The notes beneath the pieces are model-generated. The model searched no databases and had not been told where the DNA came from. It worked only from the letters and a program-made list of their open reading frames with translations. Made by a program: the position numbers and the translations under genes. 64,000 nt of DNA from Megaustenia siamemsis (taxonomy: Eukaryota > Mollusca > Gastropoda > Stylommatophora > Ariophantidae), in contig JAVIAB010000073.1 in the NCBI GenBank assembly GCA_032433765.1, positions 66,644,205 through 66,708,204 of the forward strand, written 5' to 3'. Positions 25,901 to 37,900 of the stretch are shown here, piece by piece (the first letter of the stretch is position 1; every line of letters begins with the position of its first letter).

Positions 25901-28900
25901 AAATTAATCATAGACCAGCAACTACAGTAATTTCTATTATTTAGGGGTTCACAATTTACAATTTTGACAAACATCAAAGAAATTCGCCGCTTTAAGAAAA
26001 CTGCAGCTGCAAGATATTTGTTAAATATACATTTAAAGGGTCTTTTGCATTCTAATAACATTTGGAAAATTTCAAAAGTTTTTAACAAACGGTTACTGAG
26101 TAATAGCGTTTTGAAGTTGGGCACGTGATTTGAAACGAGCTATAGTGACCCTATATTTTACAGACCTTCAGCACATGATTTTTGGGGTAATGTGGTCAGT
26201 ATTACGCCCGTGCTGCTTTACTTTCCCCAAAAAAAATCCGGTACCCATTTAAGGCTGGGTGAACCCATAAGCCGTCGGTTGGGATCGAACCCTACCCCTT
26301 GTCCGTGGTAGTCCAGTTCATTAACCACTGAGCTATCGCGGCTCAGCAAGAATTGTGAACATTTAATTAATTATTTCTGTTAAGATTGCTTTCCTTTCTG
26401 ACATCATTTATATTAACTAAAATAATGTCATCATCTCCCAATACTGCTTTCTTCTCTTCAGGAACACTGCACTGGAAAATTGGGTAAGAAGAAGCTTTTT
26501 GAAAAAAAAAAGCATTTTTTTTTCATTTTTTATGATGTTTTAGCACTTTTAGCTATTAAATGTATTTATAGATATGCTGCTATCACTTCAAGTAATTATT
26601 CAGGTAGTTAATTTGGACCTGTAATGTTCTAAAGCGACATTGTTACTCAAAATTCTAAAAGTTTTAATTTAGGTGCAATATTTATTACATTATACTTTGT
26701 TTATTATCATTACTTCCACCTCAAAGCTGATCCTTTTATATTTTTAAATACATGATTAACTATGAAAACTTTGTTACTTTCTCCACAGCGACAATGTGAT
26801 AGAGAATATTTAGTTTACAATACAGAGGAGCCACTTCCAACTTCAAGTGATAATTCAAATGGTATGTTTGAGTTGTAATTTTTGTGTCATTAAATATTGT
26901 TGATCAAAAATGTGTTACAGCATTTGAACATTTCTGCGGGGGTTTACTGCAGAGCAGAGAATAAAGGCAGCATGTCTTAATCCTTATAGATAGAAACCCT
27001 TTTTTCTACAAGGTTTTCAAAGGAACCAGTTTTCACCTGGTTGGAAATGTCTGGTTCAAACCAGTTGAAAACCAATTTCTCTTAATAATGTTCCTCCTCT
27101 TTACTTCAGACTTGTAACTCTCATGTTCTCCCCCGATCACTCCTTTTCTTGAACTACCTCAAATAATTCTCTAATTTATATCACTTCTAGTGATTCATTC
27201 TTACATTGTGTCCATAGTAAAGTGAAGTCTCTTCCACACCTTTGAAGGTATACAGGGAATATAGTGTTAGTGACCATATTCTTCTTTGACCACAATTTCA
27301 CATCAAGTTATTCATTCTTACATTGTGTCCATACCCCATAGAGCAATCTTTTCAGAAATTTTAGATCAACAATTTTGAGTTTTTGGCATTTACCTTGGCT
27401 ATTGTCGGTTTGTTTCATTTGCATTAAAGATGCATAATTGTGGTGTTTTGGGGGTTTACAGCCAACCATATTATAACATATTTTAGGCTCAACACATCCA
27501 CTTTCAGCAGTCTTTTTTTTTTTAGTACCTGGTTTCCTTTCCTCTTATTTTCTAGTCAGCTGACCAAACTGTAGATCAATTCAGAGGAAGAGGTATGTTT
27601 ACATTCATACATAACATTCATTTATTATTATTTGTCTCCTGACCAAACTGTAGATCAATTCAGAGGAAGAGGTATGTTTACATTCATACATAACATTCAT
27701 TTATTATTATTTGTCTCCTGACCAAACTGTAGATCAATTCAGAGGAAGAGGTATGTTTACATTCATACATAACATTCATTTATTATTATTTGTCTCCTGA
27801 CCAAACTCTAGACTGGTTAGTCTTTTGCCAGCGCCACAATGGGGATTAAGACCTTGGTCAGCTCAGCTGATCCTGACACCAGTAGTTGCTGTCAGTATTC
27901 GGCTACTTTAAACTCTCTTCATTAAAAAAAGAAAAGTGTAGGTTTTTGAATGAGATTTAAGGTAAACAAATAAAATGGTTTACCAACCTGCAGAGAATGT
28001 CCAGTAATACCATACAATGTATGCACTAAAAAAGATGAATGAGATTTATGAGGGTGGCTCATCTCAATTTGTGATCTTCTGAGCATTGAAACAACTGAAC
28101 AGAAGCTTTTGAATATCTTTCCTTGCGTTTTAATTTTACATTTCATTAGTGGTTGTGATTTATTATTGGAACTGTTTCATTTCTGCTGTTTAGAATTAGC
28201 CTTCACCCACTCTATTTGTATTTGTACTAGTTTCTGTGTATCTACTAATTGGACTACAATTTTCTAAATGCAGGAAATTAAATAATTGCCCAGATCTAGA
28301 GTTAACATAGACAGGTCATGACATTTGTCAAATGGTGAAAAATCAATAAAAGGGAGGACACATTACGTCAGATAATATTCAATACTTTATTATTAAGTAC
28401 TTTGATAACATTCTCAAAATAATTTTTCATAAATTTAAAACATAATAACTTGATGGTCCTTGAAAGTACAGATTCAGTGATACCTTATTACTGTCTGTAT
28501 GTCTGTTATGAAAATAATATGAATTTTTAAGTGATTTTATTTTAGATTAACTGTCAGAACAGCTGATATTTTTTGCTAATGACAAAACAATATCTGGATC
28601 AACAGGGTTATGGCATGATATAAAGATTGGCATAATGTTTATTTTTTAAATGGGAGATGATGCCTCATCATATATTTCAAAACCACATAGTGCACCTACA
28701 TAGATTACTTTCAAATTCTAAACAATTATGGAAAAAATGCAGAGTAAATAAAAATAATCATATTGCTTTCCTAGATCTTGTCTATTTTATTGATAATGTG
28801 TATTAGTTTTGGGTATTAGGATTGCCAGGCTAATCATTTAATTTATAAATAGTAACATATGCCCATGATAACCGTTATAAGTACTTGTTATAATCACGAC

Positions 28901-31900
28901 ATCCAAACAGGGACTTTCAGACATGTTCTGCTGCTCCCAATGCCACAAAAACTGGCTAGGATGGTTATTTTCAGCCTCTTGAAACATGGTTGTTAAACCA
29001 CCTACTTTATTGTTGTGCAGCTAAAAATTGTGGGTTAAAGGAGCTGTTGTATGATGACACTTTTCAACAACACTTATTTTCTTTTAGAAAATAAACAAAT
29101 TACTTTCTTGTACCATGTAGACTCCTTTTGATGAAATCCTTCACAAGATGTGTTTTTGAAATTGTTCGCTTTCTTCCTTTGAACTGACTATGTCAGAAGT
29201 TGATTTCTTTCTCTTGTCCATTGAGCATAAATTAGTAAAAAAGACTTTTTCAATTCTGCACTTCTGCTTAGAATTGCAAAACAAAACTGTCAAATTTTCA
29301 GTAACCTACAGATATGTATGTTATGTTATGGTTTATTATGGCAGTTCCTGTGTAAGTGACATCACGTGAGTCAATCTTAGTAATAAAAAATGTATTATTT
29401 AACATTATCTATCATAACAAGAAAACAGGATAAGGTAAACATTTCAGAATATGCCTGTTGGGCAAAGCAAATGAAGGATGTCTTCAGAAAAAGTCTGATG
29501 TTTGGTCATCCTAGTTGTAGTAGCTGTTCACATCCTGCCATTGAGTTTTATTTCTCATTTTAACTTCTGCCAAATTGATAAAGTTTGTAATATCTAGGTC
29601 ATCTTTTTTCTTTTCAGTTGTACCTGATGACTTTTTTGAAGTTACTCAAGCTGATGTAAAGATAATGTACAGAGACCTCCAGAACGCAGTGTGAGCAAAA
29701 TGATAGTTTTTTTTTCTCTTGTTCCTTCAGAATGCATTGTAAACAAAATCATAGATTGTTTTAGTTTGTATTAATGCATATGATTGTTAAATAATGTACT
29801 TGAATAAAATTGATTGTTTTTCTAAAATAATTCCACTTTTATTTGGCTTCATTGAACTATGTCAAGTTTTGGACAATTATTGCTCGAGGAGCGCGTGGCC
29901 TTGCGGCTAAAACCACTGTTCTGCTGGCTGAAAAGCTGACGTACGGTGTTCAAAGCCCGCGGTAGACAGAAAAAGATTTTTTCTATCGGGGGTGAAAGAA
30001 AAATCCTGAGTCTCACACGTCGTGGCGACTGCTTTCACCAAGCGGCCTTTATTTCTCTGGTCCTATCGCTGCCCCCCGCCATACACCAGCAATGGCACTA
30101 TGTGACGTAAAGATAGTTTTTTTTTTATTGCTGGACCATGAGCATTGTTTATTTAAGGCTGTAGAAAGGGATGCAAGATTTGTAAGGGATGTAAATACAA
30201 GATTTGTAAGGGATGTAAATACAAGTTTTGTAAGGGATGTAAATACAAGTTTTGTAAGGGATGTAAATGCAAGTTTTGTAAGGGATGTAAATGCAAGTTT
30301 TGTAAGGGATGTAAATACAAGATTTGTAAGGGATGTAAATACAAGATTTGTAAGGGATGTAAATACAAGTTTTGTAAGGGATGTAAATACAAGATTTGTA
30401 AGGGATGTAAATACAACTTTTGTAAGGGATGTAAATGCAAGTTTTGTAAGGGATGTAAATGCAAGTTTTGTAAGGGATGTAAATACAAGATTTGTAAGGG
30501 ATGTAAATACAAGATTTGTAAGGGATGTAAATACAAGTTATGTAAGGGATGTAAATACAAGATTTGTAAGGGATGTAAATGCAAGTTTTGTAAAAGATGT
30601 AAATGCAAGTTTTGGATTTCTTCATAAAGGAAGCCTGTTTTGATGATATTAGTTTGTTTGTGCATTTTTGCAATCAGAAAGGTATGATATCATATTTGCA
30701 ATCAGAAAGGTATGATATCATTTTTGCAATCAGAAAGGTATGATATCAGGTGTGATATCATTTTTGCAATCAGAAAGGTATGATATCATTTTTGCAATCA
30801 GAAAGGTGTGATATCATTTTTGCAATCAGAAAGGTATGATATCATTTTTGCAATCAGAGAGGTGTGATTTCATTTTTGCAATCAGAAAGGTATGATATCA
30901 ATTTTGCAATCATAAAGGTGTGATATCATTTTTGCAATCAGAAAGGTATGATATAATTTTTACAATCAGAAAGGTGTGATATCATTTTTACAATCAGAAA
31001 TGTGTGATATCATTTTTGCAATCAGAAAGGTATGATATCATTTTTGCAATCAGAAAGGTATGATATAATTTTTGCAATCAGACAGGTGTGATATCATTTT
31101 TGCAATCAGAAAGGTATGATATCTTTTTTGCAATCAGACAGGTGTGATATCATTTTTGCAATTAGAAAGGTGTGATATCATTTTTGCAATCAGAAAGGTA
31201 TGATATCATTTTTGCAATCAGACAGGTGTGATATCATTTTTGCAATCAGAAAGGTATGATATCTTTTTTGCAATCAGAGAGGTGTGATATCATTTTTGCA
31301 ATTAGAAAGGTGTGATATCATTTTTGCAATCAGAAAGGTATGATATCATTTTTGCAATTAGAAAGGTATGATATCATTTTTGCAATCAGAAAGGTATGAT
31401 ATCATTTTTGCAATCAGAGAGGTGTGATTTCATTTTTGCAATCAGAAAGGTATGATATCATTTTTGCAATCATAAAGGTGTGATATCATTTTTGCAATCA
31501 GAAAGGTATGATATCATTTTTGCAATCAGAAAGGTATGATATTATTTTTGCAATCAGAAATGTGTGATATCATTTTTGCAATCAGAAAGGTGGGATATTA
31601 TCTTTACAATCAGACAGGTGTGATATCATTTTTACAATCAGAAATGTGTGATATCATTTTTGCAATCAGAAAAGTGTGATATCATTTTTGCAATCAGAAA
31701 GGTATGATATCATTTTTGCAATCAGAGAGGTGTGATTTCATTTTTGCAATCAGAAAGGTGTGATATCACTTTTGCAATCATAAAGGTGTGATATCATTTT
31801 TGCAATCAGAAAGGTGTGATATTATTTTTGCAATCAGAAAGGTGTGATATCATTTTTGCAATCAGAAAGGTGTGATATTATTTTTACAATCAGGTATGAC

Positions 31901-34900
31901 TTATACCTGGCTGCTGGCATCAGGTTCAGTAAATCAGAGCTGGCCAAGACTCTGCTTCATGGTCTACAAAAAACTGGCTATGTAAGAGTGAAAACTAAAC
32001 ATGATTCCATGACATAGGCCACTACTCTATATATTTTCTGTCTGTTTACAATTGAAAGTTAACTCCTATTTGTTGGGCTAGATGAAGTGATATGTCTTAA
32101 TACAAATATTTGTTCTCTGAAGTCGACAGATGGAGGATCAGCCATTGATAACAAAAACAATGAGACAGACACAGAAGGAAGCTCTTTTTGACAAATATGA
32201 GCGTATTGTCATCCGTGTTCAGTTCACAGACAGGCTCACGCTGCAAAGTCTTTTCAGACCCAGGGAACCAGGTGAGTAAACACATGGTTAAGCATTGTAG
32301 TTTAAGATATTTTGTTTTCTTAAATTAAATAGTAACCTATTGGTACAAGAGATGTTCATATTGTGACATCCTGAATCATCCCATGGCTTAAAGAATAATC
32401 AGCTGTGGCTGGGTTGGACTAAAGAAGATAAACTTCAGTCTCAAAGAAACTGAGGCACATAGACTCAGTACTGTCAAGAAAAACCAAAACCAATGCATCC
32501 AGACAGCAGTATCGCTCACAAACACTACCAGAATTTATAGGAGACATAATAGGGATCAAGAAAAAAGGCAGAGAGACCTGGATAGAAAGCATATACTGGA
32601 AAAAGCACATAGATGAGAACTACCAACAGGACTCTTGATCCAACATATTCAAAGATTGTTCTGCTACAAATACCATCAGCAGTGCAGGATAGGAAGAGGT
32701 CCTCTGACTCATTACCCAGGAAAGGCTAAACTAAAGCCATAGTCACAGGAAAATTCTCGAGAATTATAAGGATAATATCAAAGCCCTCAAAGTAGTCAAA
32801 GCCGCAGCAGGTATTTCCATCCAACACAAAAGTAACAGGAACAAGAGTAAAAAATAGTAAAGTACCTCCATCACTAAGTGGCATATAGGGAATATGGTGT
32901 TTGTGACCATAAATTTTACAGACCTTCAAAACATGATTTTTGGGGTAATGTGGTTGGTATTACGCCCGTGCCGCTTTACTTTCCCAGAAAAAAAAAATCC
33001 GGTATCCATTAAAGGCTGGGTGAACAGGAAGCCATCGGTTGGAATCAAACCCTACCCCTTGTCCTTTGTAGTCCAGTTCACTAACCACTGAGCTATCCTG
33101 GTTCCCACCATGCATAAGAGATAGGCGTAATTGTCAGATGTACTATCTGCCTCAACAGCACTAAAAATCCCTAGCAATAGTGAGCTAAATAACCTGAGGA
33201 CAACCCTTGTATACTGTGTCATGATTTCAGTGAGTATGGTGGATAGGCGGCAGGAACTTTTAAAGGCTGTGTCTGAAAAGTGTTCCTTGTTTGCAATTTC
33301 TTCATATTCCAAGTCCGGTTTGCTGCCGAAGATACTGAGTTTAGTGCTCTGTGCACACCATGAACTATGCATCTCATCCGGTTTGATCGTGTTTCGATAT
33401 TCTGATTGCTTACGATGAATGATGATATCGTATGTAGGGGAACAGATGGCTGTGTTCGCTTTCTGTATGGTTTTGCCTTATGTCTTTTGGCGTGTGCTGA
33501 GATTGCTCTGATGGGAACTGCAGCTACCTTTCTTTGTTTGGGAGATGAGATATTATTTTTGATGATTCCACTGGCACAGGCGGTTGAGCAATTATGGATT
33601 TTAATTCATTTGCATTGATACTGAGGCCTACCATAACCATTCCAGAGAGTATCCAGTAGATACCATCACTTTGCAATATACAAGTAAATGAGCATGCAGA
33701 TAAACTAGTCAAAGAAAGAGTAAAACTAATACAAAAAGACACTATATCAGCTACGCAGAAGTTAAATCTATAATCAAAGGGCAATGCCATCACAAAGTGG
33801 AAACAAGACCACCCACAGTACGATGAGGGGGATGGCAAGTTCCAACTCTCAAGGGGAGACCAGGTTATCGTACTCCGCCTCCGCACTGGTCATAACAGGA
33901 TGAGGCACCACAAGTATTCCAAGCTAAAGACAGTACCACCAGTGCATCTTAGCAGATGTGGCAGCAAAACGCATTCTACAATGTTGTCTGCCAGTTCATA
34001 TACTTGATGAGAAAAACATTACCAACGCCCAATACCTTGGGAGAGAACCTGTACAGTGCAACTGAAACTAAACAACAGACTTTATAAGAGAATCTGTACA
34101 GTGTAACTGAAACTAAACAGCAGACTTTATATAAGAGAACCTGTACAGTTTAACTGAAACTAAACAGCAGACTTTATATAAGAGAACCTGTACAGTTTAA
34201 CTGAAACTAAACAGCAGACTATAAGATAATCTGTATAGTGTAACTGAAACTAAACAGCAGACTTTAAAAGAGAACCTGTACAGTTTAACTGAAACTAAAC
34301 AGCAGACTTTATAAAAGAATCTGGAATCTCAGTCTTACTGAGTCACAATAACAGAAGAGGAAGTGACATCTAGTAGTTGACCGCATTTGCACTGAACAAG
34401 GTCCTAGTTAGTATAAGGCTACGTGTAAATGTTATGACAGTTTCATAATGTACAGAAAAATATTTTCATACTAGTTACAAATTTGCTAACAGCAAGAATC
34501 ATATTCAAAGCATTCTCAAATTCATAAGGTTAATCCAAGATTATAATCAAGCAGTAAAAATTATGATCTCAAAAATCATACTCTTATAGATTGACAGTTT
34601 CCCAGAGTCAAACACAAGCTCTCTCCCACCATGTACCTTCCTAATTGCTCCCACCGGTGACCTGTGCTTGGGTCATTGTGACTGGAAGTGTTTTTTTTAA
34701 ATACATCAATGGCATCATAAAACATATTATTTCATACTAGTGTGTGTTTTTTAATGTAACAGTAAGTTGGTGGGACTTCATTGTTGTGTTTTGTGTGCTC
34801 TAATAATGTTGAAAAAGAGAGTTGTATTAAAAATTCTAATTGTCGTGCATATAATATTAACCTTTGTCCTGGCTGTACTCCTTAATTGTTTAAATTATTT

Positions 34901-37900
34901 TTAAAATGTAGTTCTTCCAAAGTTTAATTATTCCAAAGATTTGTATAAAAAAGTCAACAGAAATATTATTTCTCCAAATTACACAGAGTTTTCTTTGAGT
35001 AATACATTTTGCGATAGTTTAGAAAAAAATAAAACTTAAAGAGGGGCATAGCAATCTAGGGTTAATATTATATTACTATTATTAATCATTTCAAGTTAGT
35101 CCTACACAGAACGTGGTCATTTTAACATCAAAGACTCACACTATAATAGAAAACTTCCTTATTTACTTGTGCTGTGATGCATCATATGAAACAGGTGCAG
35201 TTTGTTATAACAGGCCAAGTTTTCACACTGACAGTTGTTTTGAATCAATCCTGATGCAGGATTTGTGTAACCTGACCATCTTGGTCTTTCTTTAGCCAGA
35301 TCACGAGTTCATGTATTGGCCACAAGATGACACAAGCACTTTATTTTATGATTGTAAGATCTTTTAGAAATTCTCAAAATAAAGGTCTAATTTGTGCAAA
35401 CACCGTCCAAATGAATAAGGTGAATTAAACAGAGGTATGCTACACCATTTGATACAGTTTAATAGTAAATATGTAATTATATTTGGCTGGCAAGTGTTTA
35501 CAACTTCCGTAAACTGTATGAAAGAAGTTGATCTATAAATTTGTGTACATAATTTAAGACAAATTGGCACATCTTTTTTTAATCTGTGTTCAAATCTCTT
35601 GATCCTGCTTATTTGATCTGCTGTCCTGTTCACATGATGGGGACAGGAATTCACCATGAATCAGGCCCATGGTCAAAAGCTGCATTGATATTTATGTTCT
35701 CATTTTACATCCTAACTGCAGGACCTGACAACATACAGATAGAGATGATTAAGGCACTAGAAGATTTTGGCATTGTATGATCACAGACATGCAAAACAGA
35801 ACAGAAAATTGAAGCTTTTGAAATGTGGATTTATAGAAGAATAGGAAGAATTGGATGAAAGAAAAGAAAACAAATGACAAAGTCTTAAAACAAATAAAAA
35901 TGAAAAGAGAACTACTAAACACAATTCAAACAAAAAAGACCAATAATTTTTGTGGCACGTTAAAAGACACAGCAGCCTACTAAAAGTAATCTTGGAAGGG
36001 AAAATACAAGGTAAAAGAAGCAGAGGCAGACCAAGACTAACATGGATAAGTAACATCAAAAGATGGGCAGTCAGCCTATGGCAGCCTGCACCATCAAAGC
36101 AATAGACAGAGTGGAATGGCACTCCATGGTAGTAAACCACAATGTGAAGATGGCTCTCAATGATGATGATTTACATCCTAAGCCTGCACTACACCTGGTT
36201 GATGCACTCCATCTTTGACGCATAGTTTGCCACTATAGTATGTTGGTAGCTCAGGGATGAATGTTTGTTTAGAAATGTTAGGAAAAATATATAATTCCAT
36301 TGTATACGACTGATGTTATTTACTTGTATCTTTCAGTATCTGCCCTTTATGCTTTTGTGAGAGAACACATCAGTGATCCGAGTGAAGAGTTCTATTTGTG
36401 TAAGTTATAGACTGACAAATACCAGATATGTGTGGTAAATGTTTCTTGTGATTTTCAATAAGTGTGCCCTTACTGATGCAGATGTTTTATTTAGGGAAAC
36501 TTTTAATCAAATTAGCAAGGTGGAGAAACAAACCAGAAGATTTCTGACAGTATTAGCAGAGACAAATGTGGTTGAATCCTAAAGTTAGATAAATGAATTG
36601 CTATTTCTCATTGTATAGGTCATGGAAATTAAAGATGACATTAACTGTGATTAGGATTTCAAATGTAAAGGGATATCTTTTTTGAATTAAAAAAAATGGA
36701 TATTATTATAAATGAGTATTAAATTTCTCTTGCTGTCGAAAGTCTAACTATTAATTTCACAATTTAGTTTTTTTCTTTTTGGAAGTACAGTTCACAAATT
36801 AAAAAAAAAATGTTTGTTGTTATTTCACTGATATGGAAATGCTATCAGATATATGCATACACTTACGATACTAAAGAAATGTAGAGTGTCATTTTTAATG
36901 TACTAATACAGAATTAAAAACAATGAATTTTTAAATTCACCATCCATTTTTAATTATAAGGATTTAATTAGCTGCCCATACAATTGTATGTTTACTAAGG
37001 TTAGAAAGCAAGATGCCAGTCATGTTAATTGTTAGTCAAATAACTCGTTTCTGTCAATAGCTCTACATTTTAAAGTGTTTAATAATAATTTAGTGGATAA
37101 TATTTTTTTTTATAAAAAGGAGATTTTAAAATTTAGCACTAATTTAAAGATAAACATAAACGCAAACTGCGTAATCTGAAAAAAATTGTCGTGTCCAATT
37201 GGAAGGGCTCGCTAAAACTATTTATTATTATTAATATTAAATATTATCATAATATAAATAATCTGTATATAATCTGTATAATCAGTATACTGATGATACA
37301 GTCTTAATCGCTAAGAGTGAAAATGAGTTACAAGATATGTTAGACATTATAGTGAAAGAAAGCAAAAATAAAGGACTCAGCCTTAATAGCAAAAAGACAG
37401 AAGTAATGATAACAACAAAGAAAAAGACATCACCTCAGTGCAAAATAAAAACAAGTGGAACAATATTATAACAGAATTTAAATATTTGGGAACTTTGTTA
37501 ACCTCAGATGGAAGATGTACAAAAGAGGTGAGATGCAGAATGGCTCAGGCTTTCCAAAAAATGAGGAAGATACTATGGAATTCATTTTTGACAATGGAAA
37601 CAAGAAAAAGAGTTCTTAAATGTTATGTAGAGTCAGTCTTAACATATGGATGTGAATCATGGACAATAGGACAACAAACAAGAAAATCAATGGAGTCTGT
37701 AGAAATGTGGTTTTGCAGAAGAATGTTGAGAATACGATGGACAGCTAAGAAGAGTAATGAAAACGTTCTGAAAGAGGCCAAAGCAAAAATAGAGCTAATT
37801 TCCAATATTAGGAAGAAACAATCATCATTTTTTGGCCATGTAATGAGAACAGCTGGAATATATTGTAACAACTGGGAAAATTGAGGGATGAAGAGATAGT

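Larger units (their letters stand above)
23971..26343 (-). mobile_element. SINE-A (minus) split by a Sailor-like transposon
   Basis: SINE 3' part 23971-24029, head part 26143-26343 (B box gggatcgaaccct in reverse, A box ccactgagctatcg). Flanked by cagcaagaattgt at 23958-23970 and 26344-26356. When 24030-26144 is removed the two halves join as ggtattagtgaccc, equal to the consensus in other copies apart from one base. Confidence 0.95.
33131..34345 (+). pseudogene. I/Nimb-like LINE fragment (RNase H to 3' end), interrupted twice
   Basis: SDVLSASTALKIPSNSELNN (RNase H) stops at an inserted R2 element (33237-33638) and resumes with a damaged QWIPSHC region and NEHADKLVKE, then VIVLRLRTGHNRMRHHKYSK. 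The C-terminal end is expanded into the array at 34040-34325 and finishes with KESGIS at about 34315-34335. Relatives: 15800-16513 and 20425-22904. Confidence 0.83.

Noticed and set aside
30092..30673. Octapeptide-repeat proteins on + (FVRDVNTR) and - (YIPYKSCI)
   Set aside because: 24-bp array read-through, three frames open at once.
31896..31990. Extra TUG exon after the 28-bp array
   Set aside because: Open for a short stretch (YDLYLAAG) but breaks the phase between exons h and i, which join perfectly without it.
32130..32160. ATG at 32130 as a start codon
   Set aside because: It is internal to TUG exon i; the acceptor at 32121-32122 and the phase with exon h place RQ before it.
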